From assembly GCA_016936395.1 (NCBI GenBank), contig JAFGXY010000026.1, forward strand, positions 47,575-111,574: 64,000 nt of DNA, read 5' to 3'. Position numbers and translations under genes: made by a program. Within the stretch, counting starts at the first letter, position 1. The number at the start of each line of letters is the position of its first letter. Of the stretch, positions 8,781 to 16,954 are shown piece by piece. The notes below the pieces were generated by a model that ran no database searches, was not told where the DNA came from, and worked only from the letters and a program-made list of their open reading frames with translations. The stretch is from Paracoccaceae bacterium (GTDB lineage Bacteria; Pseudomonadota; Alphaproteobacteria; Rhodobacterales; Rhodobacteraceae).

Positions 8781-9148
8781 TCCGCCGCACTCACGCCTGA
8801 GCGACGCCGGACAAAGCGCAGGCGGCGCTCATCCGGGTCGGGGGAATCGGTGCGTGGCACCGCGTCGGGCAAATCATGCAAGGCCGCCAGCATCAGTTCC
8901 AGCTTTGCCGCCGCGGCCTCGGCCCGCCGGACCTGATCTTCCAGCCCCGACGACGACGAAGACGCCGAAGCGCGCGCGCGCTCCAGCGCCTGTGTCATGT
9001 CATCCACCTGCGCCGACAGCACCGCAATTGCGCCGCCCATGCCGGTTTCCAGCGCGGTAAAGCGTTTCAGCCGGTTGGCCAGAACCAGGCAGTAAAGCGC
9101 GGTGGCGAAGGCCCCGGCCGCAAGCAGGAAATCAGCAATCAGGTTCAT
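8777..9148 (-). CDS. Small membrane-anchored protein of the flagellar operon (DUF6468-like)
   Basis: A 123-aa protein with one N-terminal transmembrane helix (IADFLLAAGAFATALYCLVLANRL) followed by a cytoplasmic coiled coil (ETGMGGAIAVLSAQVDDMTQALERA) interrupted by a run of serines. Alphaproteobacterial flagellar operons often carry a protein of this shape between fliL and the motor genes, usually annotated as DUF6468. I assign it to that group from architecture and position only. It lies 11 bases after fliL and overlaps the MotE-like gene by four bases. Confidence 0.75.
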   Translation of the reverse strand: MNLIADFLLAAGAFATALYCLVLANRLKRFTALETGMGGAIAVLSAQVDDMTQALERARASASSSSSGLEDQVRRAEAAAAKLELMLAALHDLPDAVPRTDSPDPDERRLRFVRRRSGVSAAE

Positions 9149-9159
9149 CGCAAACCCCT

Positions 9160-9642
9160 TCAGTTCAGGACAAATTCGGAAATCAGCAGGTCGCGCACCC
9201 GGTCTTGCCCGGTGACGATCTGGATGCGGCGCAGCATCTGTGCCTTCAGGCGCATCAGCGCGGACGGGTCATGCAACTGGGTCAGTTCCACCGCGCGCAG
9301 ATAGCTGTTGAGCACATCGCTGATGCGCGGCAGCAACTGCCGCACCTCTTCGGCATGGGCGGGGCTGACCTCAAGCTGAGAGGCGAAGCGCAGGTGACGT
9401 GCGGTGGATTGCGGCCCAAGGCTGATGGTGATCGGTGCCACCGCGACGAAAGCCACATCGGCCAGCGACCCGTGGGCGGTGTCTGGCGCATGCGGGGCCG
9501 AATCGCCCCCCGCGATCAGACCGGAATAGGTGGCGTAGAACCCGCCCCCCCCAAGGGCAAGCGCCCCCAGCACCCCGATCAGCAAGGGGAGTTTGCCTTT
9601 CTTTTTCGACGGCACGTCGGCAGGAACATCGGGTTTGGTCAT
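9160..9642 (-). CDS. fliL: Flagellar basal body-associated protein FliL
   Basis: FliL surrounds the stator and stabilises torque generation. The 160-aa product has a short lysine-rich cytoplasmic tail (PSKKKGKLP), a single membrane helix (LLIGVLGALALGGGGFYATYSGL), and a periplasmic stomatin-like domain with FVAVAPITISLG and LRFASQLEV. It ends VRDLLISEFVLN, the usual FliL C-terminus. The ATG at 9642 follows an AAGGTG ribosome-binding site; an in-frame extension to 9711 has no such site and would cover the divergent fliF promoter. It is the first gene of the leftward motor operon. Confidence 0.93.
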   Translation of the reverse strand: MTKPDVPADVPSKKKGKLPLLIGVLGALALGGGGFYATYSGLIAGGDSAPHAPDTAHGSLADVAFVAVAPITISLGPQSTARHLRFASQLEVSPAHAEEVRQLLPRISDVLNSYLRAVELTQLHDPSALMRLKAQMLRRIQIVTGQDRVRDLLISEFVLN

Positions 9643-9689
9643 TGTGGGATCACCTTTCTTCGGCACCTCTGAAAATAGACCAAAGGTCA

Positions 9690-9704
9690 CTAACCGATTG
9701 TTAA
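9690..9704 (+). promoter_or_regulatory. CtrA-like box between fliL and fliF
   Basis: The 120-base divergent region contains CTAA-N7-TTAA, seven of eight positions of the CtrA consensus TTAA-N7-TTAA. Read on the minus strand it is TTAA-N7-TTAG. It lies 48 bases upstream of the fliL start and about 59 upstream of the fliF GTG, so one site could serve both operons. In Rhodobacteraceae CtrA controls flagellar genes, which supports the call. Confidence 0.55.
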
Positions 9705-9762
9705 GCCGCATCCTTCATTGATGGCCCAAGGCAGGCAAAAGTCTGCAGGACGGAGGCTTGGC

Positions 9763-11364
9763 GTGAACAATCTGGTTTCCTTGTGGCTGGGCCTGACACT
9801 GGCCAAGCGGGTGGTTCTGGTTGCGGCCACCGTTGGGATGTTTCTTGCGGTTCTGGGCCTGGCGCGGATGGGCCAGTCCACCGGCGAAAGCCTGCTTTAT
9901 GCCGGGCTGGAGCCGCGCACCTCGGGCGATGTGATCGCGGCGCTGGATCAGGCCGGGGTTGCCTATACGGTGCGCGGTGAGTCGATTTATGTGCCAACGG
10001 CGGCCCGTGACGGCTTGCGGATGCAGCTTGCAAGTCAGGGTTTGCCTGCCTCGGGCGCCGCTGGCTATGAACTGCTGGATGGTCTGTCGGGTTTCGGCAC
10101 GACATCGCAGATGTTTGACGCCGCCTATCGGCGTGCCAAGGAAGGCGAACTGGCCCGCACCGCCCTTGCCATGCCGCAGATCAAGGCGGCGCGGGTGCAT
10201 ATCGCGCAGAGCAATTCCGGCCGCTTTCTGCGTGATCAGCGCAGCACTGCCAGTGTGACCGTCACCACCACCACCGGGTCGCTGACGGCGGATCAGGCCA
10301 ATGCCCTGCGGCATCTTGTTGCAAGCGCTGCCGGCAACATGGTGGCCGACGATGTGTCGGTCATTGATTCGGTTTCCGGGCTGATCCCCGCCGCTGGTGA
10401 CGGGGCGGCGCTGTCGGGCGATGCGCGGGCGGTCGAGATCAAGCGCAATGTCGAGCGGTTGCTGGCGGCGCGCGTCGGGCCGGGGCGTGCGATCGTCGAA
10501 GTCTCGGTCGAGACGCTGCGCGAGCGGGAAGCCATCACCGAAAAGACCATCGACCCGCAACAGCGTGTCGCGATTTCGTCCGACACCGAGCAAACCAGCG
10601 ACACTTCCAGCGATACGGCCTCGGGCGTGACCGTTGCGTCCAACCTGCCGGATGGTGATGGCGCCGAAGGGGCCGGCGGCAAAAGCCAGTCGTCGCAAAG
10701 TCGCGAGCGGGTGAATTATGAAGTGTCGCAAACCCAGCGCGAGGTGCTGCGCGAGCCGGGTGCGATCCGGCGGGTGACGGTTGCCGTGCTGGTGGATGGC
10801 AAGCGGTCAAGCGGGGCCGACGGTGCGGTGACGCTGGAACCCCGGTCTGAACAGGAACTGGCAGACCTGCGCGAACTGGTCAGCTCGGCCGCCGGATTGG
10901 ACGATGCGCGCGGTGATGTGCTGACGCTGAAATCCATGGAGTTTGTGGATGCGCCGCTGGAAGGCACCCTTGCCGAGGCCGGGGTTGCGTCGATGTTCGG
11001 CCCGATTGATCTGATGTCAGCCCTGCAAATCGTGGTTCTGGGGCTGGTGTCCGTGGCCTTGGGGGTATTTGTTGTCCGGCCCTTGTTGCTGCCATCGGCG
11101 CAGGCCGCGGCACTGCCTGCTGGGCCTGCCGCAATGGCCTTGCCGGGGCCGCAGCAAAGCGATGCCGGACCGGGCCTGACCGGGGAAATATCTGACGGCT
11201 TTGATCTGCCTTCAATGCCCGTCGTCAATCTTGATCATGCCGGGGCGTTCACCGATCAGCCGAACGATCCGGTGTCCCGGCTGCGGCGCCTGATCGACGA
11301 GCGCCAGACCGAATCGGTCGAGATCCTTCGCAACTGGATGGAAAAAGAAGAGGAGCGCAGCTGA
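9763..11364 (+). CDS. fliF: Flagellar MS-ring protein FliF
   Basis: FliF forms the membrane MS ring that seeds the basal body. The 533-aa form has helix 1 at ALAKRVV..LVAATVGMFLAVLGLA, the YscJ/FliF ring-building domains (ESLLYAGLEPRTSGDVIAAL, YRRAKEGELARTA, ARVHIA), a Ser/Thr-rich linker, and a second helix (LQIVVLGLVSVALGVFVVRPLLL). The C-terminus is the FliG-binding tail (DPVSRLRRLIDERQTESVEILRNWM). I choose the GTG at 9763 because GGAGG at 9752-9756 lies six bases upstream; an in-frame ATG at 9721 would add 14 residues but has no ribosome-binding site. The stop overlaps the fliH ATG. No fliG is present next to it. Confidence 0.95.
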   Translation: MNNLVSLWLGLTLAKRVVLVAATVGMFLAVLGLARMGQSTGESLLYAGLEPRTSGDVIAALDQAGVAYTVRGESIYVPTAARDGLRMQLASQGLPASGAAGYELLDGLSGFGTTSQMFDAAYRRAKEGELARTALAMPQIKAARVHIAQSNSGRFLRDQRSTASVTVTTTTGSLTADQANALRHLVASAAGNMVADDVSVIDSVSGLIPAAGDGAALSGDARAVEIKRNVERLLAARVGPGRAIVEVSVETLREREAITEKTIDPQQRVAISSDTEQTSDTSSDTASGVTVASNLPDGDGAEGAGGKSQSSQSRERVNYEVSQTQREVLREPGAIRRVTVAVLVDGKRSSGADGAVTLEPRSEQELADLRELVSSAAGLDDARGDVLTLKSMEFVDAPLEGTLAEAGVASMFGPIDLMSALQIVVLGLVSVALGVFVVRPLLLPSAQAAALPAGPAAMALPGPQQSDAGPGLTGEISDGFDLPSMPVVNLDHAGAFTDQPNDPVSRLRRLIDERQTESVEILRNWMEKEEERS

Positions 11365-11963
11365 TGCCGCCTTTGAAGCTGGAAGTCTTCGAGACGCCGG
11401 GCGCGCGGAGCAGGGCACAGACTGTGGTGCTCGACAGTGCCGATGTCGAAGAGGCGCGGCTGCAATCCTATGAGGCGGGGTATTCTGCAGGTTGGGAGGA
11501 TGCAGCGGCATCTGCCAAGGATGACCAGTCACGGATCGGGTCGGAACTGGCCAACAACCTGCAAGGTCTTGCCTTTACCTTTCAAGAGGCGCGGGCGCAT
11601 CTGATCAAGGCGATTCAGCCGGTTCTGATCGACCTGTGCACCCGGCTGCTGCCCCCTTTGGCGCAGGATGTGCTGGCCCCGGTGGTGCTGGATACGATCA
11701 TGCCACTGATCGACGATCTGGCCGATACGCCTATTCATGTGGTGCTGAACCCGGTCGCACGCCCGGCAGTCGAGCGGCTGGTGTCGCAGGCCGCCGGTCT
11801 GCCGCTGATCATTCAGGAAGAGCCGACGCTGGGCGAAGGTCAGGTCTATCTGCGGCTTGGCGCGGTGGAACACCGTATCGATCTGGATGCCGCAATTTCC
11901 GAACTGACCCGTGCCGTGCATGATTTCTTCGAGTCTTCAGAAAAGGATGCTGTCGATGGATAA
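11364..11963 (+). CDS. fliH: FliH-like flagellar export regulator
   Basis: A 199-aa protein in the FliH/YscL position. It has the family layout: an N-terminal segment with a GWEDA-type Gly/Ala pattern (SYEAGYSAGWEDAAASAKDDQ), a central helix, and a C-terminal V-ATPase E-like domain (PIHVVLNPVARPAVERLV, IIQEEPTLGEGQVYLRLG). FliH links the export ATPase FliI to the C ring. Related genes are often mislabelled as ABC transporter components. It starts inside the fliF stop codon and overlaps fliN by eight bases. FliI itself is not in the window. Confidence 0.8.
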   Translation: MPPLKLEVFETPGARSRAQTVVLDSADVEEARLQSYEAGYSAGWEDAAASAKDDQSRIGSELANNLQGLAFTFQEARAHLIKAIQPVLIDLCTRLLPPLAQDVLAPVVLDTIMPLIDDLADTPIHVVLNPVARPAVERLVSQAAGLPLIIQEEPTLGEGQVYLRLGAVEHRIDLDAAISELTRAVHDFFESSEKDAVDG

Positions 11964-12225
11964 TCCCGCAGATACCAACCCCTTTGCCCAGGTGCCGATC
12001 GAGATCACGATTTCGGTGGGCAAGGCGCGGCCCCTGGTGCGTGATCTGCTCAAGCTGGGGCAGGATGCCGTCTTGGCCCTGGACCGCCGCGTCGAAGACC
12101 CGGTGGAACTGTATATCGGCGACCGGCTGATTGCGCGCGGTGAGTTGCAGGAGTTGGAGGGCGAGCAGGCCGGTCAACTGGCGGTGCGGCTGATCGAGGT
12201 GGCAAACCTGCGTGGCGGGCTGTAG
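11956..12225 (+). CDS. fliN: Flagellar motor switch protein FliN
   Basis: C-ring protein with a single SpoA domain. The 89-aa product has the family core IEITISVGKARPLVRDLLKLGQDAVLALDRRVEDPVELYI followed by GDRLIARGEL, matching the FliN/YscQ C-terminal motif (LxLxR..EPVELYVNGxLIARGEV). The ATG at 11956 has AAGGA eight bases upstream; an ATG nine bases earlier is too close to that site. It is slightly short for FliN because the acidic N-terminal extension of enterobacterial FliN is missing, as is common in alphaproteobacteria. Confidence 0.92.
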   Translation: MDNPADTNPFAQVPIEITISVGKARPLVRDLLKLGQDAVLALDRRVEDPVELYIGDRLIARGELQELEGEQAGQLAVRLIEVANLRGGL

Positions 12226-12232
12226 GCGCGCC

Positions 12233-12955
12233 ATGTCGGTCTGGCGCGTCGCCCCGTTCCTGCTGATCTTGCTGGCTGGCCCGGCCATGGCGCAGGACAT
12301 GACGCTGAACCTTGGCGACGGTGCCTCGCTGTCGGCCCGTTCGGTGCAGCTTATCCTGCTGTTGACGGTGCTCAGCCTTGCGCCGGGATTGGCGGTGATG
12401 GTGACCTGCTTTCCCTTCGTGGTCACCGTCCTGTCGATCTTGCGTCAGGCCATCGGGCTGCAACAGGCCCCGCCCAACATGCTGATCGTCAGCCTCGCGC
12501 TGTTCCTGACATGGTATGTGATGGACCCGGTGTTCACCGAAGCCTGGGTGAATGGTCTTGGCCCGCTCAGCCGCGAAGAACTTGAGATCGGCCCGGCGAT
12601 TGCGCGCACGATGGCGCCGTTCCGGGCCTTCATGGCTGCGCGGCTGGACCCGGCCACCTTTGCCCATCTGGCCGAATTGCGCGCCGAGGTGATGCCCGCA
12701 TCCTTGCCCGACGCGCCGCTGTCGGTTCTGGTGCCCGCCTTCATGCTGAGCGAGATCAAGCTGGCCTTCGAGATCGGGTTTCTGGTGTTCCTGCCGTTCT
12801 TGATCATTGATCTGGTGGTGGCGGCGGTGCTGATGTCGATGGGCATGATGATGGTGCCCCCGGCGGTGGTGTCCTTGCCGTTCAAGCTGGCGTTTTTCGT
12901 GGTGGCCGATGGCTGGAGCCTGATCGCCTCGGCGCTGGTGCGGTCTTATCTTTAG
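12233..12955 (+). CDS. fliP: Flagellar type III export protein FliP
   Basis: Core subunit of the flagellar export gate. The 240-aa product has a cleavable signal peptide (MSVWRVAPFLLILLAGPAMAQ), as FliP typically does. The FliP/SpaP signatures are VQLILLLTVLSLAPGLAVMVTCF, VVTVLSILRQAIGLQQAPPNMLIVSLALFLT, SVLVPAFMLSEIKLAFEIGF and a terminal IIDLVVAAVLMSMGMMMVPP..ISLPFKLAFFVVADGW. It begins seven bases after fliN and is the last flagellar gene on this side. fliQ, fliR and flhB are not here. Confidence 0.96.
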   Translation: MSVWRVAPFLLILLAGPAMAQDMTLNLGDGASLSARSVQLILLLTVLSLAPGLAVMVTCFPFVVTVLSILRQAIGLQQAPPNMLIVSLALFLTWYVMDPVFTEAWVNGLGPLSREELEIGPAIARTMAPFRAFMAARLDPATFAHLAELRAEVMPASLPDAPLSVLVPAFMLSEIKLAFEIGFLVFLPFLIIDLVVAAVLMSMGMMMVPPAVVSLPFKLAFFVVADGWSLIASALVRSYL

Positions 12956-12991
12956 CGGCCTCGGCGGCCCTGACGCACCGCGCGCAGGGTG

Positions 12992-13537
12992 TTACTGCGC
13001 GGAAAGGGCGGCAAGTATGGCCTTGGCGCTGTCGCTGTCCCAAGCGGCATCGCCGATCAGCCGCGCCACTTCCTGGCCTTCGGGGTTCAGGATCAGCGTG
13101 ACCGGCAGCGCCATGACACTGGACGCGCGGGCCAGCTCGGACGACGGGTCGCGCAGAATGGGCAGGTTGGCAATCTGTGCCTCGGCAAAGAACCGTTGGA
13201 TGGCGGGCACTGCATTTCGTCCGGTGGCGACTGGCAGCACGGCAAGGTCGGGCATCGCGGCCTGAAGCCGGTCAAGCGAGGGCATCTCATGGCGGCAGGG
13301 CGCACACCACGTGGCCCAGAAGTTCAGCACCACCCATTTGCCGCGATAGTCCGCCAGCGACACCGCAGTATCGGCACCATCGACCAGCGCCGCCTGCGCC
13401 AAGGTCACCGGGGCCGCGTGAAAGGCCAGCTTTTTCATGTCGCCCTCACGCAGCGCGGCCGCGCCATCGTCGGCCAGCACCGGGTTTGCACCAAGCGCCA
13501 AGGCCGTATACAGAACGGCAAGTGATTTCCTGACCAT
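12992..13537 (-). CDS. TlpA-like thioredoxin, periplasmic
   Basis: A 181-aa thiol-disulfide oxidoreductase. A Sec signal peptide ([22 protein letters not shown]) sends it to the periplasm. The thioredoxin fold shows [21 protein letters not shown] with the redox Cys pair in WCAPC, then the cis-Pro strand region [22 protein letters not shown]. TlpA/ResA-type proteins keep apocytochrome c or CuA-site cysteines reduced; which client applies here is not visible. The ATG at 13537 follows GGAGGTGTC, a strong ribosome-binding site. It is divergent from argH, with 22 bases between the starts. Confidence 0.9.
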   Translation of the reverse strand: MVRKSLAVLYTALALGANPVLADDGAAALREGDMKKLAFHAAPVTLAQAALVDGADTAVSLADYRGKWVVLNFWATWCAPCRHEMPSLDRLQAAMPDLAVLPVATGRNAVPAIQRFFAEAQIANLPILRDPSSELARASSVMALPVTLILNPEGQEVARLIGDAAWDSDSAKAILAALSAQ

Positions 13538-13559
13538 GACACCTCCGAAAGCCGCATCC

Positions 13560-14963
13560 ATGACCGCTTCCCCCGATATCAATTCCGCCAACCAGATGTG
13601 GGGCGGGCGTTTTGCCGAAGGGCCGGACGCGATCATGCAGGCGATCAACGCCTCGATCGGGTTCGACAAGCGGCTTTACGCGCAGGATATTGCCGGGTCG
13701 CGCGCCCATGCGGCGATGCTGGCCGCGACGGGTATTCTTACACCTAGCGATGCCGAGGCGATCGGGGAAGGCCTGCTCACCGTGTTGTCAGAGATTGAAA
13801 CCGGGGCGTTCGCGTTCCGGGTTGATCTGGAAGACATTCACATGAATGTGGAAAACCGGCTGAAAGAGATCATTGGCGCGCCAGCGGGCCGCCTGCACAC
13901 GGCGCGCAGCCGCAATGATCAGGTCGCGGTCGATTTCCGGCTTTGGGTGCGCGATCAATGCGATGCGGCGATTGCAGGGCTGACGGTTCTGATGCGGGCC
14001 TTTGTGGCACAGGCCGAGGCCGGGGCCGACTGGGTGATGCCAGGCTTTACCCATCTGCAAACCGCGCAGCCAGTGACCTGGGGGCATCACATGCTGGCCT
14101 ATGTCGAGATGTTTGCGCGTGACCGCAGCCGGTTTGAAGATGCGCGGCGGCGGATGAACGAATGCCCTTTGGGGGCGGCGGCCTTGGCGGGCACGGGCTT
14201 TGCGATTGACCGGCAGATGACCGCCGCTGCGCTGGGCTTTGACCGGCCAACGGCAAACAGCCTTGATTCGGTGTCCGACCGCGATTTCGCGCTGGAGTTT
14301 CTGGCCGCCAGCAGCATTTGCGCCATGCATCTGAGCCGCTTTGCCGAGGAATTGGTGATATGGTCTTCGGCGCAGTTCCGCTTTGTGCGGCTGTCGGACA
14401 AATGGACGACCGGCAGCAGCATCATGCCGCAAAAGAAAAACCCCGATGCGGCCGAGTTGTTGCGTGCCAAGATCGGGCGGATTCTGGGGGCGACGGTGGC
14501 GCTGTTTACCGTGATGAAGGGCCTGCCGCTGACCTATTCCAAGGACATGCAGGAAGACAAGGAACAGGTGTTCGATGCCGCCGATACGCTGATGCTGGCA
14601 CTGGCCGCGATGACCGGCATGGTGGGCGACATGACCGCCAACCGTGAGGGTCTGGCGGCAGCGGCGGCCAGCGGCTTTTCCACGGCCACCGATCTGGCCG
14701 ATTGGCTGGTGCGCGACTTGGGGCTGCCGTTCCGCGACGCGCATCATGTGACGGGCACGTTGGTGGCGATGGCCGAGGCCAAGGGTTGTGATCTGCCGGA
14801 ATTGTCGATCACCGAGATGCGGTCGGTGCATGCAGGGATCAACCCGTCGGTTTATTCGGTGCTGGGCGTTGAAAACTCGGTGCGGTCACGGCAATCCTAT
14901 GGTGGTACGGCGCCCGATCAGGTGCGGGCACAGGTGGCGCGTTGGCAGCAGGCACTGGCGTGA
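13560..14963 (+). CDS. argH: Argininosuccinate lyase
   Basis: Cleaves argininosuccinate to arginine and fumarate, the last step of arginine synthesis. The 467-aa length is typical. The N-terminus reads [16 protein letters not shown]; the fumarase/ASL superfamily signatures are [38 protein letters not shown] and the catalytic loop [20 protein letters not shown]. The ATG at 13560 matches the family N-terminus; longer in-frame starts overlap the divergent thioredoxin gene. The stop overlaps the start of the small lipoprotein gene that follows. Confidence 0.97.
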   Translation: MTASPDINSANQMWGGRFAEGPDAIMQAINASIGFDKRLYAQDIAGSRAHAAMLAATGILTPSDAEAIGEGLLTVLSEIETGAFAFRVDLEDIHMNVENRLKEIIGAPAGRLHTARSRNDQVAVDFRLWVRDQCDAAIAGLTVLMRAFVAQAEAGADWVMPGFTHLQTAQPVTWGHHMLAYVEMFARDRSRFEDARRRMNECPLGAAALAGTGFAIDRQMTAAALGFDRPTANSLDSVSDRDFALEFLAASSICAMHLSRFAEELVIWSSAQFRFVRLSDKWTTGSSIMPQKKNPDAAELLRAKIGRILGATVALFTVMKGLPLTYSKDMQEDKEQVFDAADTLMLALAAMTGMVGDMTANREGLAAAAASGFSTATDLADWLVRDLGLPFRDAHHVTGTLVAMAEAKGCDLPELSITEMRSVHAGINPSVYSVLGVENSVRSRQSYGGTAPDQVRAQVARWQQALA

Positions 14964-15118
14964 TGATACGGGTTGGTTTGATCTTTCTGTTAGGTGTCGT
15001 GCCGGCCTGCACCGATCCGCGACTGAACGCCGGGCTTTCGGTCGGGCCGGGCGGGGTGTCTGTGGTGCCGTCACTTTATGGGCGCGTGGGCAGTGTTGGC
15101 GTGGCGATCCGTCCTTGA
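14963..15118 (+). CDS. Tiny putative lipoprotein
   Basis: A 51-residue product, too short for most gene callers. A hydrophobic N-terminus ([16 protein letters not shown]) ends in a Cys at residue 16 that could be lipidated, although Val-Pro-Ala before it is a weak lipobox. The mature part is short and Gly/Val-rich (VGPGGVSVVP..GRVGSVGVAIRP). The ATG lies in the argH stop (TGATG), so translation would be coupled. It resembles the next small gene in its terminal VGxGV pattern. Function unknown. Confidence 0.55.
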   Translation: MIRVGLIFLLGVVPACTDPRLNAGLSVGPGGVSVVPSLYGRVGSVGVAIRP

Positions 15119-15129
15119 AAGGGGTTCCG

Positions 15130-15255
15130 ATGCGGATATTTCTTGTTCTGGCGGCGGGTTTGCTGGCGTCTTGCGGGGCAGATGGTGCGCCAGAGCGGCC
15201 CGAACCCGGCGTGCGTGTCTCGGGCGAGGTCGGGATCGGGGTTGTGCTGAACTAG
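15130..15255 (+). CDS. Small lipoprotein, LptM-like candidate
   Basis: A 41-residue product with a clear lipobox (LLASC, Cys 15) after MRIFLVLAAG. After the Cys comes CGADGAPERPEP, which is similar in outline to the CGxxGxLxxP start of LptM/YifL. LptM is the small lipoprotein that helps mature the LPS translocon LptD and is often encoded beside lysA, as here (lysA begins 405 bases on). GGGG lies seven bases before the ATG. The LptM assignment is a position-plus-motif inference. Confidence 0.6.
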   Translation: MRIFLVLAAGLLASCGADGAPERPEPGVRVSGEVGIGVVLN

Positions 15256-15290
15256 CCGGTTCGGGGCGGGGCAAGGAAAGGGTTGCGGCG

Positions 15291-15605
15291 ATGCGGTTTG
15301 TCTATCTGGCGCTTGCCCTGTGGGGTGCGGTTCACCCGATGTATTGGTTCGTGACCTACATGCAGCAAACCGGCACCGGCCTGTCGGGGCTGATTGATGC
15401 CTGGTATGTCAATGCCTCGACCACCGGCTTGACCTGGGATCTGACGATTGCGGCTGTCGCGCTGACGGTGTGGATCGTGGCGGAAACCGTATCGCGCAAG
15501 GCTTGGGTCAATCTGGTGGCGATACCGGCCACGTTTTGCATCGGCGTCAGTTGCGGCTTGCCGCTTTATCTGTTCCTGCGGTCGCGCCAGGCCAAGGTTG
15601 GTTGA
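15291..15605 (+). CDS. DUF2834 membrane protein
   Basis: A 104-aa inner-membrane protein with three hydrophobic helices (RFVYLALALWGAVHPMYWFV, WDLTIAAVALTVWIVAETVSR, NLVAIPATFCIGVSCGLPLYLFL). The pattern of Trp-Gly near the N-terminus, a conserved aromatic loop, and a last helix ending SCGLPLYLFLRSR fits the DUF2834 family. The function is unknown. AAGGAAAGG upstream gives a good ribosome-binding site for the ATG at 15291. Confidence 0.82.
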   Translation: MRFVYLALALWGAVHPMYWFVTYMQQTGTGLSGLIDAWYVNASTTGLTWDLTIAAVALTVWIVAETVSRKAWVNLVAIPATFCIGVSCGLPLYLFLRSRQAKVG

Positions 15606-15660
15606 AATCGGCGGCATCCGCCGCTAGGTGCTGGCGCAGATCATTCGGGGATGCCGGGTC

Positions 15661-16926
15661 ATGGACCATTTTCTGTATCGCGACGGCATCTTGCATGCCG
15701 AAGATGTGGCCCTTGCCGACATTGCCGCCACGGTCGGGACGCCGTTCTATTGCTATTCGGCAGCCACGCTGACCCGGCACTATCAGTTGTTCACCGAGGC
15801 GCTTTCGCCGCTGCCGCATCTGGTGTGTTTTGCCATCAAATCGCTGTCGAATGTGGCGGTGCTGAAACTGCTGGGCGATCTGGGTGCCGGGATGGATGTG
15901 GTGTCGGGCGGCGAATATCGGCGCGCCCGGGCCGCTGGCGTGCCGGGCGATCGGATCGTGTTTTCCGGCGTGGGCAAGACGCGCGAGGAAATGCGTCTGG
16001 CGCTGAACGGCGGCATCCGGCAGTTCAACGTGGAGTCAGAGCCGGAATTGCGGGCGCTGTCCGATGTGGCGGTATCGCTGGGGGTGACCGCGCCGATTGC
16101 GCTGCGCGTCAACCCCGATGTCGATGCCAGGACGCATGAGAAGATCGCCACCGGCAAATCGGAAAACAAGTTCGGCGTGCCCATCGCCAAGGCCCGCGCG
16201 GTCTATGCCGAGGCGGCCAGACTGCCCGGCATCGACGTGGTGGGGATTGATGTCCATATCGGCAGCCAGTTGACCGAACTGGCACCGTTCGAGGCGGCGT
16301 TCACCAAGGTGCGCGAGCTTACCGAAGCCTTGCGCGCCGATGGCCACAATATCCGCAGACTTGATCTGGGCGGCGGGCTGGGCATCCCCTACACGAGGTC
16401 GAACGAGGCCCCGCCCCTGCCCACCGAATATGGCGCGATGATCCGCCGCGTTCTGGGCGATCTGGGCTGTGAGATCGAGATTGAACCGGGGCGGCTGATC
16501 TCGGGCAACTCGGGCGTGCTGGTGTCGCAGGTTGTTTACGTGAAAAACGGTGAGGGCCGCGATTTCCTGATCCTTGACGCGGCGATGAACGATCTGGTGC
16601 GCCCGTCGATGTATGGCGCGCATCACGATATCATCCCGGTGGTGGAACCCGCAGCAGCAAGCCCGGTGCAGGCGTTCGACGTGGTCGGCCCGGTGTGTGA
16701 GACCGGCGACACCTTTGCCAAGGCCCGCGCCCTGCCGCATCTGGCCGAGGGCGATCTGGTGGCGTTTCGCAGCGCCGGGGCCTATGGCGCGGTGATGGCG
16801 TCGGAATACAACACAAGGCCTCTGGTGCCCGAGGTTCTGGTCAAGGGGGATCACTTCGCCGTCATTCGGGCGCGACCAACCTTTGACGAAATCCTTTCTC
16901 GCGATACCATCCCCGAATGGCTGTGA
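15661..16926 (+). CDS. lysA: Diaminopimelate decarboxylase
   Basis: PLP enzyme making L-lysine from meso-diaminopimelate. The 421-aa product has the alanine-racemase-like barrel with the PLP Lys in FAIKSLSNVAVL, followed by GMDVVSGGEYRRA, the glycine-rich phosphate loop RRLDLGGGLGIPY, EPGRLISGNSGVLVS, and the C-terminal DVVGPVCETGDTFAK where the active-site Cys from the partner subunit lies. Length and motifs are standard. The start at 15661 gives the family N-terminus MDHFLYRDGILHAEDVAL. It lies 55 bases after the DUF2834 gene and 28 before the next gene. Confidence 0.97.
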   Translation: MDHFLYRDGILHAEDVALADIAATVGTPFYCYSAATLTRHYQLFTEALSPLPHLVCFAIKSLSNVAVLKLLGDLGAGMDVVSGGEYRRARAAGVPGDRIVFSGVGKTREEMRLALNGGIRQFNVESEPELRALSDVAVSLGVTAPIALRVNPDVDARTHEKIATGKSENKFGVPIAKARAVYAEAARLPGIDVVGIDVHIGSQLTELAPFEAAFTKVRELTEALRADGHNIRRLDLGGGLGIPYTRSNEAPPLPTEYGAMIRRVLGDLGCEIEIEPGRLISGNSGVLVSQVVYVKNGEGRDFLILDAAMNDLVRPSMYGAHHDIIPVVEPAAASPVQAFDVVGPVCETGDTFAKARALPHLAEGDLVAFRSAGAYGAVMASEYNTRPLVPEVLVKGDHFAVIRARPTFDEILSRDTIPEWL

Positions 16927-16954
16927 CTGTCGTCCGGCCTTGGAAAAGGCTGGC

